DNA of 64,000 nt from Streptomyces sp. NBC_00443. Its GTDB lineage: Bacteria > Actinomycetota > Actinomycetes > Streptomycetales > Streptomycetaceae. The translations under genes and the position numbers were made by a program. A model generated the notes under the pieces. That model was given only the letters and a program-made list of their open reading frames with translations. It did no database searches and was not told the DNA's origin. The stretch covers positions 6,758,001 through 6,822,000 of the forward strand of contig NZ_CP107917.1 in NCBI RefSeq assembly GCF_036014175.1, given 5' to 3'. This document shows, piece by piece, positions 1 through 9,058 of this stretch (the first letter of the stretch is position 1; every line of letters begins with the position of its first letter).

Positions 1-354
1 CGTGCGGTCGCCGAGCAGCTTCTCGAAGAACCAGTCGACCTGCGCGGTGTACGGCGTCGGGTCCAGCCCCTGCTCCCGCAGATGCGGCAGCACCTCGTCA
101 TGGGCCTGCGAGTGCATGGCCTCCTGCCCGATGAACCCCATGACGTCCTCGCGGAGCCGCTCGTCCCGGATGTAGGGCAGCACCTGCTTGTAGACGTGCA
201 CGAACCACCGTTCACCGGCGGGCAGGAGTAGATGCAGCACGTTGATGGTGTGCGTGGTGAACGGATCGCCGGGCACCCAGTGCAGCGGGGTGGCGTCCCA
301 GGAGAAGGACACCTTGCGGGCCTTGAGGGGTATCCGGTCCTGCGTGTTAGACAT
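1..354 (-). CDS. metal-dependent hydrolase (PF10118-like), 3' end cut by window edge
   Basis: This is the N-terminal 118 residues of a minus-strand gene that runs off the left edge. It starts at an ATG (MSNTQDRIPLKARKVSF). The sequence contains FIGQEAMHSQAHDEVL, an ExxH...H arrangement that fits the predicted metal-dependent hydrolase family PF10118, whose members are roughly 270-300 residues. The family is thought to be a membrane-associated helical di-metal enzyme, and its substrate is not known. No clear Shine-Dalgarno sequence precedes the ATG. The family call rests on recognition of the N-terminal half only. Confidence 0.75.
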   Translation of the reverse strand, partial: MSNTQDRIPLKARKVSFSWDATPLHWVPGDPFTTHTINVLHLLLPAGERWFVHVYKQVLPYIRDERLREDVMGFIGQEAMHSQAHDEVLPHLREQGLDPTPYTAQVDWFFEKLLGDRT

Positions 355-459
355 GGCGTCAATGTACTGACGGGTAGGGCCGTGGTGAACCCTTGTGCAC
401 GGCCCTATTTACATTTGTGTCAGCAAGCCAGGTCTCACTGAGGTCGTCTCACCGGGATC

Positions 460-2384
460 TCACTGAAGCCCGCTGATCGAGCGCCCGCTCTGCAGCGTGC
501 CCTTCAACTCGGCCTGCGCGCCCTGCTCGGTCCGCACGGCCAGTTGGCTGCCCTCGGCGCTGCCGCGGACCCCGCCGGTGGCCCGGATCGACTCCGTGTC
601 CCGGGTGCCCGCCGCCAGCAGATACCAGCTGCCCGCCTGCGCCTTCCACAACACACCGGCCAGCACATGGGGATCGCGCTGTCCGCACGCCGGCACGTTC
701 TGGGCCTTCGCCACCACCGCGGCCTGCGGCGTGCCCGGCGTCCGGAACTGGGCCAGCACCCGCTCCCCGCCGCCCCGCCAGGTCTCGGCGCGCGTGCACA
801 CCCAGTCCGCCGTGCCGGTCCCGTCGGGAAGCGTCTGCTGCGCGAACGACCAGGCGTTGACCGTCCGCACGCCCGCGGAGCGCAGCGCGCCCAGCCAGCA
901 GGAGTACGGCGCCCAGGTGTGCAGGGCCTGCGCGCCGGTCACGTCCTTGGACTCCCCGGGGCGGCCGGTGGTGAGGCGGGCCGGGACCAGCTCGGAGAGG
1001 TCGGTCAGCAGTCGGGTGCCGGCGCTGTCGGTCAGCTGCAGGGCGTTCCACGAGGAGCATGTGCCGGTCTGCTGGGTGGTGGGGCTCGCCATCGGCGAGG
1101 TGACCCCCTCGGTCACGGCGAGGTCCATCGCGCCCGCACCCGGCTTCAGCAGGTCCCGCTCGGCCGCGCGCTTCACCCAGGGCGCCATCAGAAAGCGGAC
1201 GTTGCCGTCGGCCCGGCTCAGCACCACCGCGCTCGCCTCCGACCTGGTCGCGTTGTCGACGCGGGAGAAGTCCAGGGCGGCGCCGGCCGTGCCGTCCGTC
1301 GGCTCGGCGTAGCGGGCGATGCGCAGACCGTCGTAGAGGATCACCACGCGCGCGGTGTCGACGGTCCCCGCGTACAGCAGCTGCGGTGCCCCGGCCGGGC
1401 CGCCGGACGGGGTGCCGGGCGTCGCCGAGACCGTGACCTTCTCGCCGGGGCGGGCCCAGACGGCGAGGGCGCGGCGCAGCAGGGCCGAGTCGCCGGTGAG
1501 GTCGCCGCGCGCGGGCCACACCGAGAAGTCGGTGCGGGCGGCCGACTGCCAGGCCAGCGGCGGGACCTTCGTCAGCTGGGCCGGGTCGAGGGCGGCCTCG
1601 GCCGCCGGGTTCTGCGCGTACGAGGGGGCGGCGGGGCCGTCGGGGCCCCAGCCCTCGCCGGGCAGGCCGAGCAGCGCCCCGCACACCAGGAGGGCGGCCC
1701 CGGCGGCGAGCGCGGCCTTCGTGTGCTGCCTGCGCCGCATCAGGTCGGTCGGCCGGGCCTGGAGCGAGCAGGGGTCGAACTCGGGGGAGTCGAGCAGCTT
1801 GGCCTGGGCCGGGACGGTGCCGGCCTCCTCCAGCGCGTCGTCGACGTCCTCGACGCCGGCCGCCGTCAGGACGTCGCGCACCTCGCCGTCCGCGAGCTTC
1901 TCCAGGCCGCGCAGGACGTAGGCCGCCCGAGCCGGGCCGGACAGCGCCGACAACTGCTGGTCCAGGGCGAGCTCGTCGGCGCCGCCCGACCGGGGGAAGA
2001 GGCGCAGTCCCCAGACCTGGGGCAGCAGGGGTGGCAGCTGGGAGCGCTTGGGCCAGGCCGGGCGCCGCAGCGGCAGGCCCGCCTCCAGCGCCGTACGCAC
2101 GACCCGGAGCCGCAGGAAGGCGTACCCGGGGTCGCTGTCGCGGCCCGTCGACTGGGCCGGGATCGCGGGCGTCGGTGCCGTCCGGCCACGGGGCAGCGCG
2201 CGCTGGGTGAGGAGTGCGCGGTCACCACGCGCCGGTTGCGGCCGAGGCTCGGCGGCAGCACCAGGTAGGCGAGCCGGACGAGCCGCGGATAGTGCTCGAC
2301 GAGCGCGGCCTCGGCCCGCTCGACGTCGACGACCGGCTCGGCGGAGGGGGGTGCGGGGCGCGGGGCGACATCCTGTGACTGCAC
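460..2384 (-). pseudogene. regulator-like membrane protein interrupted by a one-base frameshift
   Basis: The first part (from ATG at 2384, MQSQDVAPRPAPPSAEP) has a sigma-factor-like stretch, EHYPRLVRLAYLVLPPSLG. Near 2209-2214 the frame is lost. The downstream frame continues at once with LTQRALPRG, so adding one base gives a continuous 641-residue protein (1926 nt, a multiple of three). Residues from about 220 hold MRRRQHTKAALAAGAALLVCG, a membrane anchor, followed by a long exported domain ending at the TGA at 460. I do not recognise the exact family. It looks like a conserved Streptomyces protein with a cytoplasmic sigma/anti-sigma-like region and an extracytoplasmic domain. The break is either a sequencing error or a genuine inactivating deletion. 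Confidence 0.6.
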
Positions 2385-2455
2385 GTTCAGCAGAACGAGC
2401 GAATCGGCGGTTGGTCACCGCCGCGCGACACCGCCCGGCGCGCAGCCGTGCCAGC

Positions 2456-2952
2456 TCAGTCGTCGGACTCCAGCAGGGCGCGGGCGTAGTTCCCCATGGA
2501 GCGCTGGTAGCGCGGCAGATGGGGGCGAGGGCGCACAGTACGAGGGACAGGCCTTCGCGATCACGTCCGAGGCTCGACAGGCACAGCGCCAGCGTCGCCC
2601 GTACCGCGTCGTCCAGTTCGTCGGAGGGCGCGTCCAGCTCGGGCGTCAGCAGCTTGACGCCCTCCTCGGCCTGGCCGACGTTCCGCAGCGAGCTGGACAG
2701 CTGGATCTTGGCGCGCCGGCCCTTGTAGCCGCTCAGCCCGCCCGCGAGAGCCTCCCGGTACAGCGGCACCGCCTTGTCCGAGTGGCCCGTCGAGTCCCAG
2801 GCGCACGCCTGCTCGAAGGAGCCCAGGGGGCTGTCGTGCGGCAGTTCGGCGACCAGGGCGTCGATGACGGCGCGGAAGTCGGCGGCGGCCTCCTCGTGGC
2901 TGTCGAAGGTTGCCCATGCGGCGGTCACGCGATCTTCCCAGTCCTTGTCCAC
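2456..2952 (-). pseudogene. tetratricopeptide-repeat protein with frameshift near its C-terminus
   Basis: The reading frame VDKDWEDRVTAAWATFDSHE... matches small Streptomyces tetratricopeptide proteins of about 165 residues, with helical repeats such as PLGSFEQACAWDSTGHSDKA and ALCLSSLGRDREGLSLVLCA. At a run of five G on the plus strand (2521-2525) the frame shifts. With a sixth G it would read PHLPRYQRSMGNYARALLESDD and stop at 2456, giving exactly 166 codons from the GTG at 2952. An ATG at about 3003 is an alternative start. Family members bind partner proteins through TPRs, and no partner is apparent here. The homopolymer context makes a sequencing error likely. Confidence 0.6.
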
Positions 2953-3073
2953 CGAGTCACACTCGCACACCCGTGCCCGTGAGAGCCTCTGATTTGAGCG
3001 CATCGCACACCACAGCCGTATGGGAGACGAGGGCCCCCGTCGGGGCTCTGTGCGGCATGGACCGGAGGAACCG

Positions 3074-3505
3074 ATGACATTGACCCGACCGATGCTCGCG
3101 CTGACCGGCGCGGTGGCGGTGCTCGCGCTGGCCGGCTGTGGCTCCGGCGGCGACAAGGAGGCCGAGGTGCCGAAGACGGCGACCGGCAGCCTGGAGCATC
3201 TGGCGGCCATGGCGAAGTGCGACCCGAACATGCAGACCGACGCTGACGAGCTCCGCCAGGCCATCTGCAAGACCGGCAAGGAGAAGTACATCCTCGCCAC
3301 CTTCGCCACGGACCGCGGCCAGGCCGAGTGGCTGGCCGGCGCGAAGGACTACGGCGGCTACTACCTCGTCGGCCGCAAGTGGGTCGCCGTGGGTCAGGAG
3401 AACACGGTCACGACGCTGCAGAGCAAGCTGGGCGGGACCATGGAGGAGGGTTCCGCGCACATGAACCCCGGTGGCAGTCACAACAAGGGCGGCCACCACA
3501 GCTGA
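3074..3505 (+). CDS. small secreted lipoprotein
   Basis: A 143-residue protein with a classic type II signal: MTLTRPMLALTGAVAVLALAGC, lipobox LAGC with the lipidated Cys at about residue 22. The mature part begins with a Gly/Ser linker, has two further Cys, and ends in a His/Gly-rich tail (NPGGSHNKGGHHS). The start was chosen because GGAGGAA at 3064-3070 lies just upstream of the ATG at 3074. The function is unknown. It is probably an extracytoplasmic lipid-anchored protein. It is transcribed away from the TPR gene and towards the DUF1996 gene, from which a strong palindromic terminator separates it. Confidence 0.8.
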   Translation: MTLTRPMLALTGAVAVLALAGCGSGGDKEAEVPKTATGSLEHLAAMAKCDPNMQTDADELRQAICKTGKEKYILATFATDRGQAEWLAGAKDYGGYYLVGRKWVAVGQENTVTTLQSKLGGTMEEGSAHMNPGGSHNKGGHHS

Positions 3506-3523
3506 CCGCGCGGACCCGGACGG

Positions 3524-3563
3524 ACGAAAGCCGGCGGTGGGAATTCCCACCGCCGGCTTTCGT
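3524..3563. terminator. bidirectional terminator
   Basis: A perfect palindrome: arms of 18 bases (GAAAGCCGGCGGTGGG core) around AATT. It lies between the convergent lipoprotein and DUF1996 genes, so it can serve both strands. Confidence 0.85.
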
Positions 3564-3580
3564 TTACCGGTTCAGGACTG

Positions 3581-5155
3581 CTACTGGCAGTTCTGGCCGC
3601 TGTTGATGCAGTCGACCACCTCGTTCATCGTGTTCTCGTCGAAGAAGTTGATGAAGTCGTTGTGGTCGGTGATCGCCTTGTGCAGCTGGTCCGGGAAGGA
3701 GTCCACCGCGAAGGCGTTCTGGACCTGTCCGTCCTGGATCTGCGGGGCCTGGACGTCGTAGACCAGGCGGACCTGGAGCTGGGGGATCGCCTGGAAGCCG
3801 TTGGCGCAGGTGCCGTCGCCCTGGACGAACGACACGTGCGTACGGTGGTTGGCGCTGTCGATGTTCTGACCGTCCCAGCAGCTCTGGAAGTTGGACGTCC
3901 GCACCACGGAGCTGCCCTCGGGGCAGATCGGGAGCTTGTCGTGCAGCTGGACCTGGTCCTCGAAGCCGGTGCAGCTCCAGTTGGCGTTGGCGTTGGCGTT
4001 GCCGTTGACGAAGGCCTTGGCGTCACCGGTGATGATGCGCAGGGCCTCAGGCATCGCGACGACCTCGCTCGTCTTGTTGCCGACGAACTTCAGCTCTGCT
4101 TCGCTGGCCTCGACGATCGTGCCGACGTTGCCGTCCTGACCGCCGCCCGGGGCGTTCGCGTCGATGTCGTTCTGACCGTCCTGCACCCGCAGCACCGGCC
4201 AGAAGTACGACGACTTGTCACCCTGGTTCTGGCAGGTGGTGTCGCCGTTCGCCAGGTCCTGGTCGCTCGCGAAAGCGTTGTTGGCCTGGTTGCCGACGTA
4301 GTCGTGCTGGTGCTGCGCACCGTTGCTGACACCGGGAGCGACGATCACGTTGTCCGAGTTGCGGTTCTCGTTCTGGTTGACGCCGCAGTTCGTGGTGAAG
4401 CTGCCGGTCGAACCGCTGTCCCCGTTCGCGGGGAGGCCGTTCGCGCCGACGCCCAGCTGCGCGTTGCCCTGGACCTGCGTGATGTCGACGAAGTCGTCCG
4501 CCGACGGACCGTTGCCGGCCTGCCCGCCGTTGCCGCCCTGGTCCTGTCCGCCGCCGTCCTGGCCGCCCTGGTCCTGACCGTCGTTGTTCTGGTCCTGACC
4601 GTCCTGGTTCTGGTCCTGACCGTCGTTGTTCTGGTCCTGACCGTCCTGGTCCCCGCCCTGCTGGCCGTCGTTGGTCTCAGGCTGCTCGGCCGGGACGCCC
4701 TGGCACTGGGCGAGCTGGTCGAGGCTCTGAGGGCGCTGGCCGCCGGCCCGGTTGATGTTGATACCGATCCGGTCGAGCGTGGCCACGCGCTTGGACTTCA
4801 ACGGGCCCAGAATGGCGTTGTTGACGTAGTTGGCGTCCCCCGCCTGGGCCTGCCGCGTCTCGGCGAGACGCTTATAGGCATCCGTGACCTGCCTGTCCAG
4901 CAGCGCCAGCTCCTTGGCGACGCCCTTGCGCGCGCTCCTGGGCACCTTCGTCAGCTTCTGGCCGACATCAGGGCAGTTGATCGTCGCGACCCGGGCATTC
5001 GTGGACTTCGTCTGGTTCCACCCAGAGTTGTCCTCGTGCGCCGAGGCATAGAAGTTGGCCCATACAAGCCCGCCCCCACCGAGCGCTAGGGCTGCCGATG
5101 CGGCAATGGCCTTGGTGGCCAGCGGCGTACGGCGTTTTCTTGTGTTGCGTCCCAT
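3581..5155 (-). CDS. secreted DUF1996-domain protein with Q/D/N-rich tandem repeat
   Basis: A 524-residue protein. A basic N-terminus and hydrophobic segment (KAIAASAALALGGGGLVWA, about residues 14-33) act as a signal peptide or anchor. A helical region follows, then a low-complexity tract at about residues 165-205 built from repeats of GQDQNNDGQDQ and GQDQNQD. The C-terminal half is a DUF1996 domain, with conserved HVSFVQGDGTCANGFQAIPQL and several Cys that could form disulfides. DUF1996 is found in secreted fungal and actinobacterial proteins, and some members sit next to carbohydrate-binding modules, but its biochemical role is not established. The start at 5155 has GAGGAG upstream. The location is expected to be cell-surface or extracellular. 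Confidence 0.85.
   Translation of the reverse strand: MGRNTRKRRTPLATKAIAASAALALGGGGLVWANFYASAHEDNSGWNQTKSTNARVATINCPDVGQKLTKVPRSARKGVAKELALLDRQVTDAYKRLAETRQAQAGDANYVNNAILGPLKSKRVATLDRIGININRAGGQRPQSLDQLAQCQGVPAEQPETNDGQQGGDQDGQDQNNDGQDQNQDGQDQNNDGQDQGGQDGGGQDQGGNGGQAGNGPSADDFVDITQVQGNAQLGVGANGLPANGDSGSTGSFTTNCGVNQNENRNSDNVIVAPGVSNGAQHQHDYVGNQANNAFASDQDLANGDTTCQNQGDKSSYFWPVLRVQDGQNDIDANAPGGGQDGNVGTIVEASEAELKFVGNKTSEVVAMPEALRIITGDAKAFVNGNANANANWSCTGFEDQVQLHDKLPICPEGSSVVRTSNFQSCWDGQNIDSANHRTHVSFVQGDGTCANGFQAIPQLQVRLVYDVQAPQIQDGQVQNAFAVDSFPDQLHKAITDHNDFINFFDENTMNEVVDCINSGQNCQ
4562..4650 (-). repeat. 18-nt-phase tandem repeat inside DUF1996 gene
   Basis: Alternating copies of GACCGTCGTTGTTCTGGTC and GACCGTCCTGGTTCTGGTC on the plus strand. 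They encode the alternating GQDQNND and GQDQNQD linker of the DUF1996 protein. Confidence 0.75.
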
Positions 5156-5321
5156 GGAACTCCTCTGACTTCCTTTTTCGGGGGCATCGAGGGCGCCCGA
5201 CAGGAGTGAAGCGGCTCCCTTTGATACGGAGGTCGTCCCAGGGGTGTTCAGCAGTCCCGGAAATTGTTGAGAGATTCGTGAGAACGCTGTGTGCTCAACC
5301 GGCTCTGAAATACCAGGAGTT

Positions 5322-5349
5322 GTTGATCCCGCACGGCGGGTGAATCAAC
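5322..5349 (-). terminator. putative terminator of the two-component operon
   Basis: Hairpin with arms GTTGAT plus CCCGC against GCGGG plus ATCAAC, interrupted by a 3-nt bulge, immediately downstream of the response-regulator stop. No T-run is needed in Streptomyces, so the assignment is tentative. Confidence 0.45.
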
Positions 5350-5359
5350 GGGTCCGTTT

Positions 5360-6013
5360 TCACCGGCCGTGGTCGAGATAGGCGAGAACCGCCAGCACGC
5401 GACGGTTGTCGTCGTCCGACACCTCCAGGCCCAGTTTGGCGAAGATATTGGCGGTGTGCTTGGCGATCGCCCGTTCCGTGACGACCAGCCGCTCGGCGAT
5501 CGCCGCGTTCGTCCGCCCCTGAGCCATCAGCTCCAGCACCTCCGTCTCGCGGGGCGTGAGCCGTGCCAGCGGCTGGTCGTCGGCCGCACGCCGGGACAGC
5601 AGCTGCTGGATCACCTGCGGGTCCATCGCCGTGCCGCCCGCCGCGACGCGCCGTACGGCGTCCACGAACTGGCCCGCGTCGAAGACCCGGTCCTTCAGCA
5701 GATACCCCACCCCGCCGCTGCCGTCGGCGAGCAACTCCCGCGCGTACAGCTGCTCCACGTGCTGCGAGAGAACCAGCACCGGCAGACCTGGCTTCCTCCG
5801 ACGGGCCTCCAGCGCGCACTGCAGCCCCTCGTCGGTGTGCGTCGGCGGCAGGCGTACGTCGACGACGGCGACGTCCGGCGCCAGCTCGGCCAGCGCGCGG
5901 GCCAGCTCGGGGCCCGTCTCCACGGCTGCCGCGATCTCGAAGTCGTAGGCCTCAAGAAGCCGGACCAGGCCGTCGCGCAGCAGGAACAGGTCTTCGGCTA
6001 GGACAACGCGCAA
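5360..6013 (-). CDS. NarL/FixJ-family response regulator
   Basis: A 217-residue regulator. The N-terminal receiver domain has the acidic pair near residues 7-8 (LAED), the phospho-acceptor Asp at about residue 52 (AVVDVRLPP) and the conserved Lys in GYLLKDR. The C-terminal LuxR-type helix-turn-helix is at about residues 148-210 (RLTPRETEVLELMAQGRTN...AKHTANIFAKLGL). It should be phosphorylated by the histidine kinase encoded directly upstream, with which it overlaps by 16 nt, and then bind DNA as a dimer. Target genes cannot be read from the sequence. The neighbouring NAD-epimerase or DUF1996 genes are possible but unproven targets. Confidence 0.93.
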   Translation of the reverse strand: MRVVLAEDLFLLRDGLVRLLEAYDFEIAAAVETGPELARALAELAPDVAVVDVRLPPTHTDEGLQCALEARRRKPGLPVLVLSQHVEQLYARELLADGSGGVGYLLKDRVFDAGQFVDAVRRVAAGGTAMDPQVIQQLLSRRAADDQPLARLTPRETEVLELMAQGRTNAAIAERLVVTERAIAKHTANIFAKLGLEVSDDDNRRVLAVLAYLDHGR

Positions 6014-7272
6014 GGGATCTCCATGGTGACCATGGTGGGACCGCCCGCGGGGCTGCTGACGGCCAGGACGCCGTCGAATGTACCCAGTCGCCGCTCGATT
6101 CCGGCGAGCCCCGAACCGGCTCCGGTCACCGCGCCGCCCTTGCCGTTGTCGGTGACGGTGACGCGCATCCTTCCCTGCGTGTGGTGCAGGTCGATCCAGA
6201 TCCGGTCGGCGTCCGCGTGCTTGACGGCGTTGGTGAGCAGCTCGCTGACCGCGAAGTACGCCGCCGACTCCACGGGTGCCTCAGCCCGCCCGGGCAGCTC
6301 CACGTTCACCTCGGTGGCGACCGGCAGCCGCAGCGCCAACGCCCTTACGGCGTCGCCCAGTCCGCGCTCGGCGAGCACGGGCGGGTGGATGCCGCGCACG
6401 AGGTCGCGCAGCTCGCCGAGCGCGTCGGCGGAGGACCGGCGCGCCTGCGCGACGAGCTGCTTGGCCTGCTCCGGGTCCTTGTCGACCAGCATCTCGATGG
6501 TCCCGAGATCCATACCCATCGCCACCAGCCGCGCCTGCGCCCCGTCGTGCAGGTCCCGCTCGATACGGCGCAGCTCGGCGGCGGAGGTGTCGACGGCGTC
6601 GCGCCGGGTCTCCGTCAACACCCGTACGCGCTCGGCCAGTTCACCCTGACCGGCGCCCAGCACGGCGCGGGTCAGCCGGAAGTGGACCTGGAGCAGGCGC
6701 GACGTGTAGAAGTGCGCGACGAAGAGCAGGCCGAGGCCGAGGGCGGCGGCGCCGAGCGCGGACGCCTGCCCGGTGACCGGTACAAAGCCGTACCAGTACC
6801 CGTCGGGCAGGACCCGCCACAGCCCCGCCGCGATCGCGAACCCCTCCAGCGGATAGAAGAGCAGCACGGCCGGCAGCAGCGCGGTGATGAACCCCGCCGT
6901 CATGTCGACCGGCAGCCACCTCAGGTCCCGCCAGGTCGCCGGGTCGCCCAGCATCCCGAAGGTGCGGGCCCACGGGTTGGCGTCCTTCGGCAGCGGCCGG
7001 TACGCCGGGGGAATCCGCACCCCGCCCCACTCGGCCGCCAGAACCCGCCGCCAGTCGGCGAACGTCCGTACCCCCGCCAGCACCCAGGGTGTCGTGACGA
7101 TGCCGACGCCGATGGGGATGAGCGCGATGGACACGAGGGAGAGGACGAAGCACAGAACGGCGCCCGGCAGCGAGACCAGGGCCAGCGCCAGCCCCCGCAA
7201 GGCCGCGAGTCCCATGCCCCGCGCCCGTGTCCGCTGGTCGCCGCCGGTGCCGCTCTTCGTGTCGTAGGTCAT
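5998..7272 (-). CDS. sensor histidine kinase (HisKA_3 type)
   Basis: A 424-residue membrane kinase. The N-terminal half carries at least four hydrophobic segments of the actinobacterial putative-sensor domain (GLALALVSLPGAVLCFVLSL, IALIPIGVGIVTTPWVL, ALLPAVLLFYPLEGFAIA). The dimerisation and phospho-acceptor motif IERDLHDGAQARLVAMGM lies near residue 240, followed by a HATPase_c domain with ELLTNAVKHADADRI and the G-box DNGKGG...GSGLAGIERRL. It autophosphorylates on His and passes phosphate to the NarL-type regulator overlapping its 3' end. The signal is unknown. The start is the ATG at 7272. Confidence 0.92.
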   Translation of the reverse strand: MTYDTKSGTGGDQRTRARGMGLAALRGLALALVSLPGAVLCFVLSLVSIALIPIGVGIVTTPWVLAGVRTFADWRRVLAAEWGGVRIPPAYRPLPKDANPWARTFGMLGDPATWRDLRWLPVDMTAGFITALLPAVLLFYPLEGFAIAAGLWRVLPDGYWYGFVPVTGQASALGAAALGLGLLFVAHFYTSRLLQVHFRLTRAVLGAGQGELAERVRVLTETRRDAVDTSAAELRRIERDLHDGAQARLVAMGMDLGTIEMLVDKDPEQAKQLVAQARRSSADALGELRDLVRGIHPPVLAERGLGDAVRALALRLPVATEVNVELPGRAEAPVESAAYFAVSELLTNAVKHADADRIWIDLHHTQGRMRVTVTDNGKGGAVTGAGSGLAGIERRLGTFDGVLAVSSPAGGPTMVTMEIPCALS

Positions 7273-7323
7273 GGCGTCAGTCTCACGGAACCGGGGGCGC
7301 GGGTCACTGGGCCGGGGCCCCGG

Positions 7324-8349
7324 TCAGGGGGTGGTGCCAGATACACCTCCGTCGGCCGCGAGGACCTTGGCCTCCACGTCCGGGTCGAGCCCCTTCGCCG
7401 TACGGTCCGTCCGCCGGGGTGCCGTGCCGCCGATGTCCTGGAGCCAGGCCCAGGTGTCGGCGACGGTCTCCTCGACCGGCCGGCACCGCAGTCCCGTCGC
7501 GACCGCCCGGGACACGTCGGCGGCGTGCAGCGCGTCGTGCATGTCGGTGCCCGGCGGCACCCACACCGGCAACTGCGTCCACGGCTCGATGCCCGCGTCG
7601 AGGATCACCTCGGGCTCGGTCCACCGCAGCTCCGCCGTACCGCCGACGGCAGCCGCGCACGCGTCGAGGAACGTGCCCATGGTGGCGTGCCCCTGCGGGC
7701 TCATCAGGTTGTACGGCCCGCTCAGCTCCTGCTCCGCCGCCCCAAGGATCCAGTCCGCGAGATCACGGACGTCGGCATACTGCAGCGGCAGGTCCCGCGG
7801 CCCCGGCGCCAGTACGGGCCCGCCACGGACGATCCGGGTCAGCCACCACGGCAGCCTGCCGACGTTCTCGTACGGGCCGAGGAGCAGCCCCGCCCGCACG
7901 AGCACCGAACGGTCCGCCCCGAACTCCTCGACGACGGCCAGCTCCCCGCCCCGCTTGTCCCGCGGGTAGTCGGTGTGCTCGGCACCGGCGTCGGCGCCCT
8001 CGACCAGCGGCGCGTCCTCGCCGTAGCCCGCGGGCGGGGCCCACTCGTACACCGAGCAGCTCGACACGTACACATACCGCCCGGCGCGGCCCCGCAGCAG
8101 CCGCGCCGTGTCCCGCACGGCACGCGGCGCGGCCGACCAGGTGTCGACGACGACGTCCCAGTCGCCCTCCGCCTCGGCGAGGGCGGCGAGCCCGCCGGGC
8201 GCGGTGCGGTCACCGTGCAGCGACCGCACCCCGGCCGGCGGCTCGTGCCGCCCCCGGTGGAAGACGGTCACGTCCCAGCCGCGCCCCAGGGCCGACTCCA
8301 CGACGGCCCGCCCCGCGAACTCCGTACCACCCAGCATCAGAAGCCTCAT
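7324..8349 (-). CDS. NAD-dependent epimerase/reductase (extended SDR-like)
   Basis: A 341-residue protein that begins with the Rossmann nucleotide-binding signature MRLLMLGGTEFAGRAVVESAL and carries YVYVSSCSVYEW and DYPRDKRGGE, where a typical extended SDR has the catalytic YxxxK. Here Tyr and Lys occur as DYPRDKR. Proteins of this type are annotated as reductases or epimerases acting on nucleotide sugars or similar substrates, and the substrate here is unknown. The gene stands alone, 51 nt from the start of the kinase gene and on the same strand, so co-transcription with the two-component pair is possible. A cytoplasmic location is expected. Confidence 0.82.
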   Translation of the reverse strand: MRLLMLGGTEFAGRAVVESALGRGWDVTVFHRGRHEPPAGVRSLHGDRTAPGGLAALAEAEGDWDVVVDTWSAAPRAVRDTARLLRGRAGRYVYVSSCSVYEWAPPAGYGEDAPLVEGADAGAEHTDYPRDKRGGELAVVEEFGADRSVLVRAGLLLGPYENVGRLPWWLTRIVRGGPVLAPGPRDLPLQYADVRDLADWILGAAEQELSGPYNLMSPQGHATMGTFLDACAAAVGGTAELRWTEPEVILDAGIEPWTQLPVWVPPGTDMHDALHAADVSRAVATGLRCRPVEETVADTWAWLQDIGGTAPRRTDRTAKGLDPDVEAKVLAADGGVSGTTP

Positions 8350-8430
8350 ACGGCCGACTCTGCACGGTACGGGCGCGGGACGGAACAGGCCTCTGCCGTC
8401 AGCAGAAGATCAGGGAGGCGGCCCGACGGC

Positions 8431-8975
8431 TCAGCGGCCGACCGGCGGGGTGTACTTGTACCCCACCCGCCGCACCGTGCGGATGGTGTCCCGGTGCTGG
8501 GCGCCCAGCTTGCGGCGCAGCCGGGCGATGTGGACGTCGACGGTACGGCCGTCGCCGACGTGCCCGTAACCCCACACCGTGGTGACCAGCTGGTCGCGGG
8601 TGTGCACGCGGTGGGGGTTGGCCACCAGATGGGCGAGCAGCTCGAACTCCAAGTAGGTGAGGTCGAGTTCCCGCCCGTCGACCGCGGCCGTACGCCGTAC
8701 GGCGTCGACACGGACGAGCGGGTCCCCGCCGGTGTCACGGACCGGCGCGACCGGCGGCTGCTGGTCGGCCGGGACGAGCACCAGGTAGCCGATCATCGGC
8801 GGCCGGCCCGGAAGCGTGGGCAGGGTGTGCGGGGAGCGGGCAGCCAGGTGGCGCCCGGCGGCAGCAGGTCCGCGACGTCGATCACCTCGTCCCGGTCCAC
8901 GGCACGCAGATGATGCCGGGAACCGTTCGGGGAGGTGAGCGTGGCGGCGGTGGACAGAGAACGAGTGGTTGCCAT
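8431..8975 (-). pseudogene. winged-helix transcriptional regulator with frameshift
   Basis: The gene begins at 8975 with MATTRSLSTAATLTSPNGS and continues to WLPAP. There a run of only four G on the plus strand (8831-8834) throws it out of frame. The next frame resumes with PHTLPTLPGRPPMIGYLVLVP and ends at 8431. Adding one C gives a seamless 181-residue protein (546 nt). The C-terminal 100 residues are an OmpR-type winged helix (LDLTYLEFELLAHLVANPHR...VDVHIARLRRKLG...VRRVGYKYTPP) without a receiver domain. The second open frame could be translated alone from the ATG at 8796 (121 residues). Its position upstream of glnII and a possible Cys leader peptide hints at nutrient-linked control, which is inference only. 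Confidence 0.7.
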
Positions 8976-9058
8976 GAGAGGTCAGCTCTTTCGCGCGAGA
9001 GGTCCGTTGGGAAGACGTACGTCGTTTCGCGCTGGCCGAAGGCCGGAAGGTTACGGCT

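Noticed and set aside
460..3309. A single continuous 949-codon minus-strand frame
   Set aside because: It fuses parts of two different proteins (TPR and regulator-like) through the frameshifts; the middle stretch is low-complexity Arg/Pro reading of the wrong frame.
5563..8913. An 1116-codon plus-strand frame over the two-component and epimerase genes
   Set aside because: Antisense shadow; the minus strand carries clear domains.
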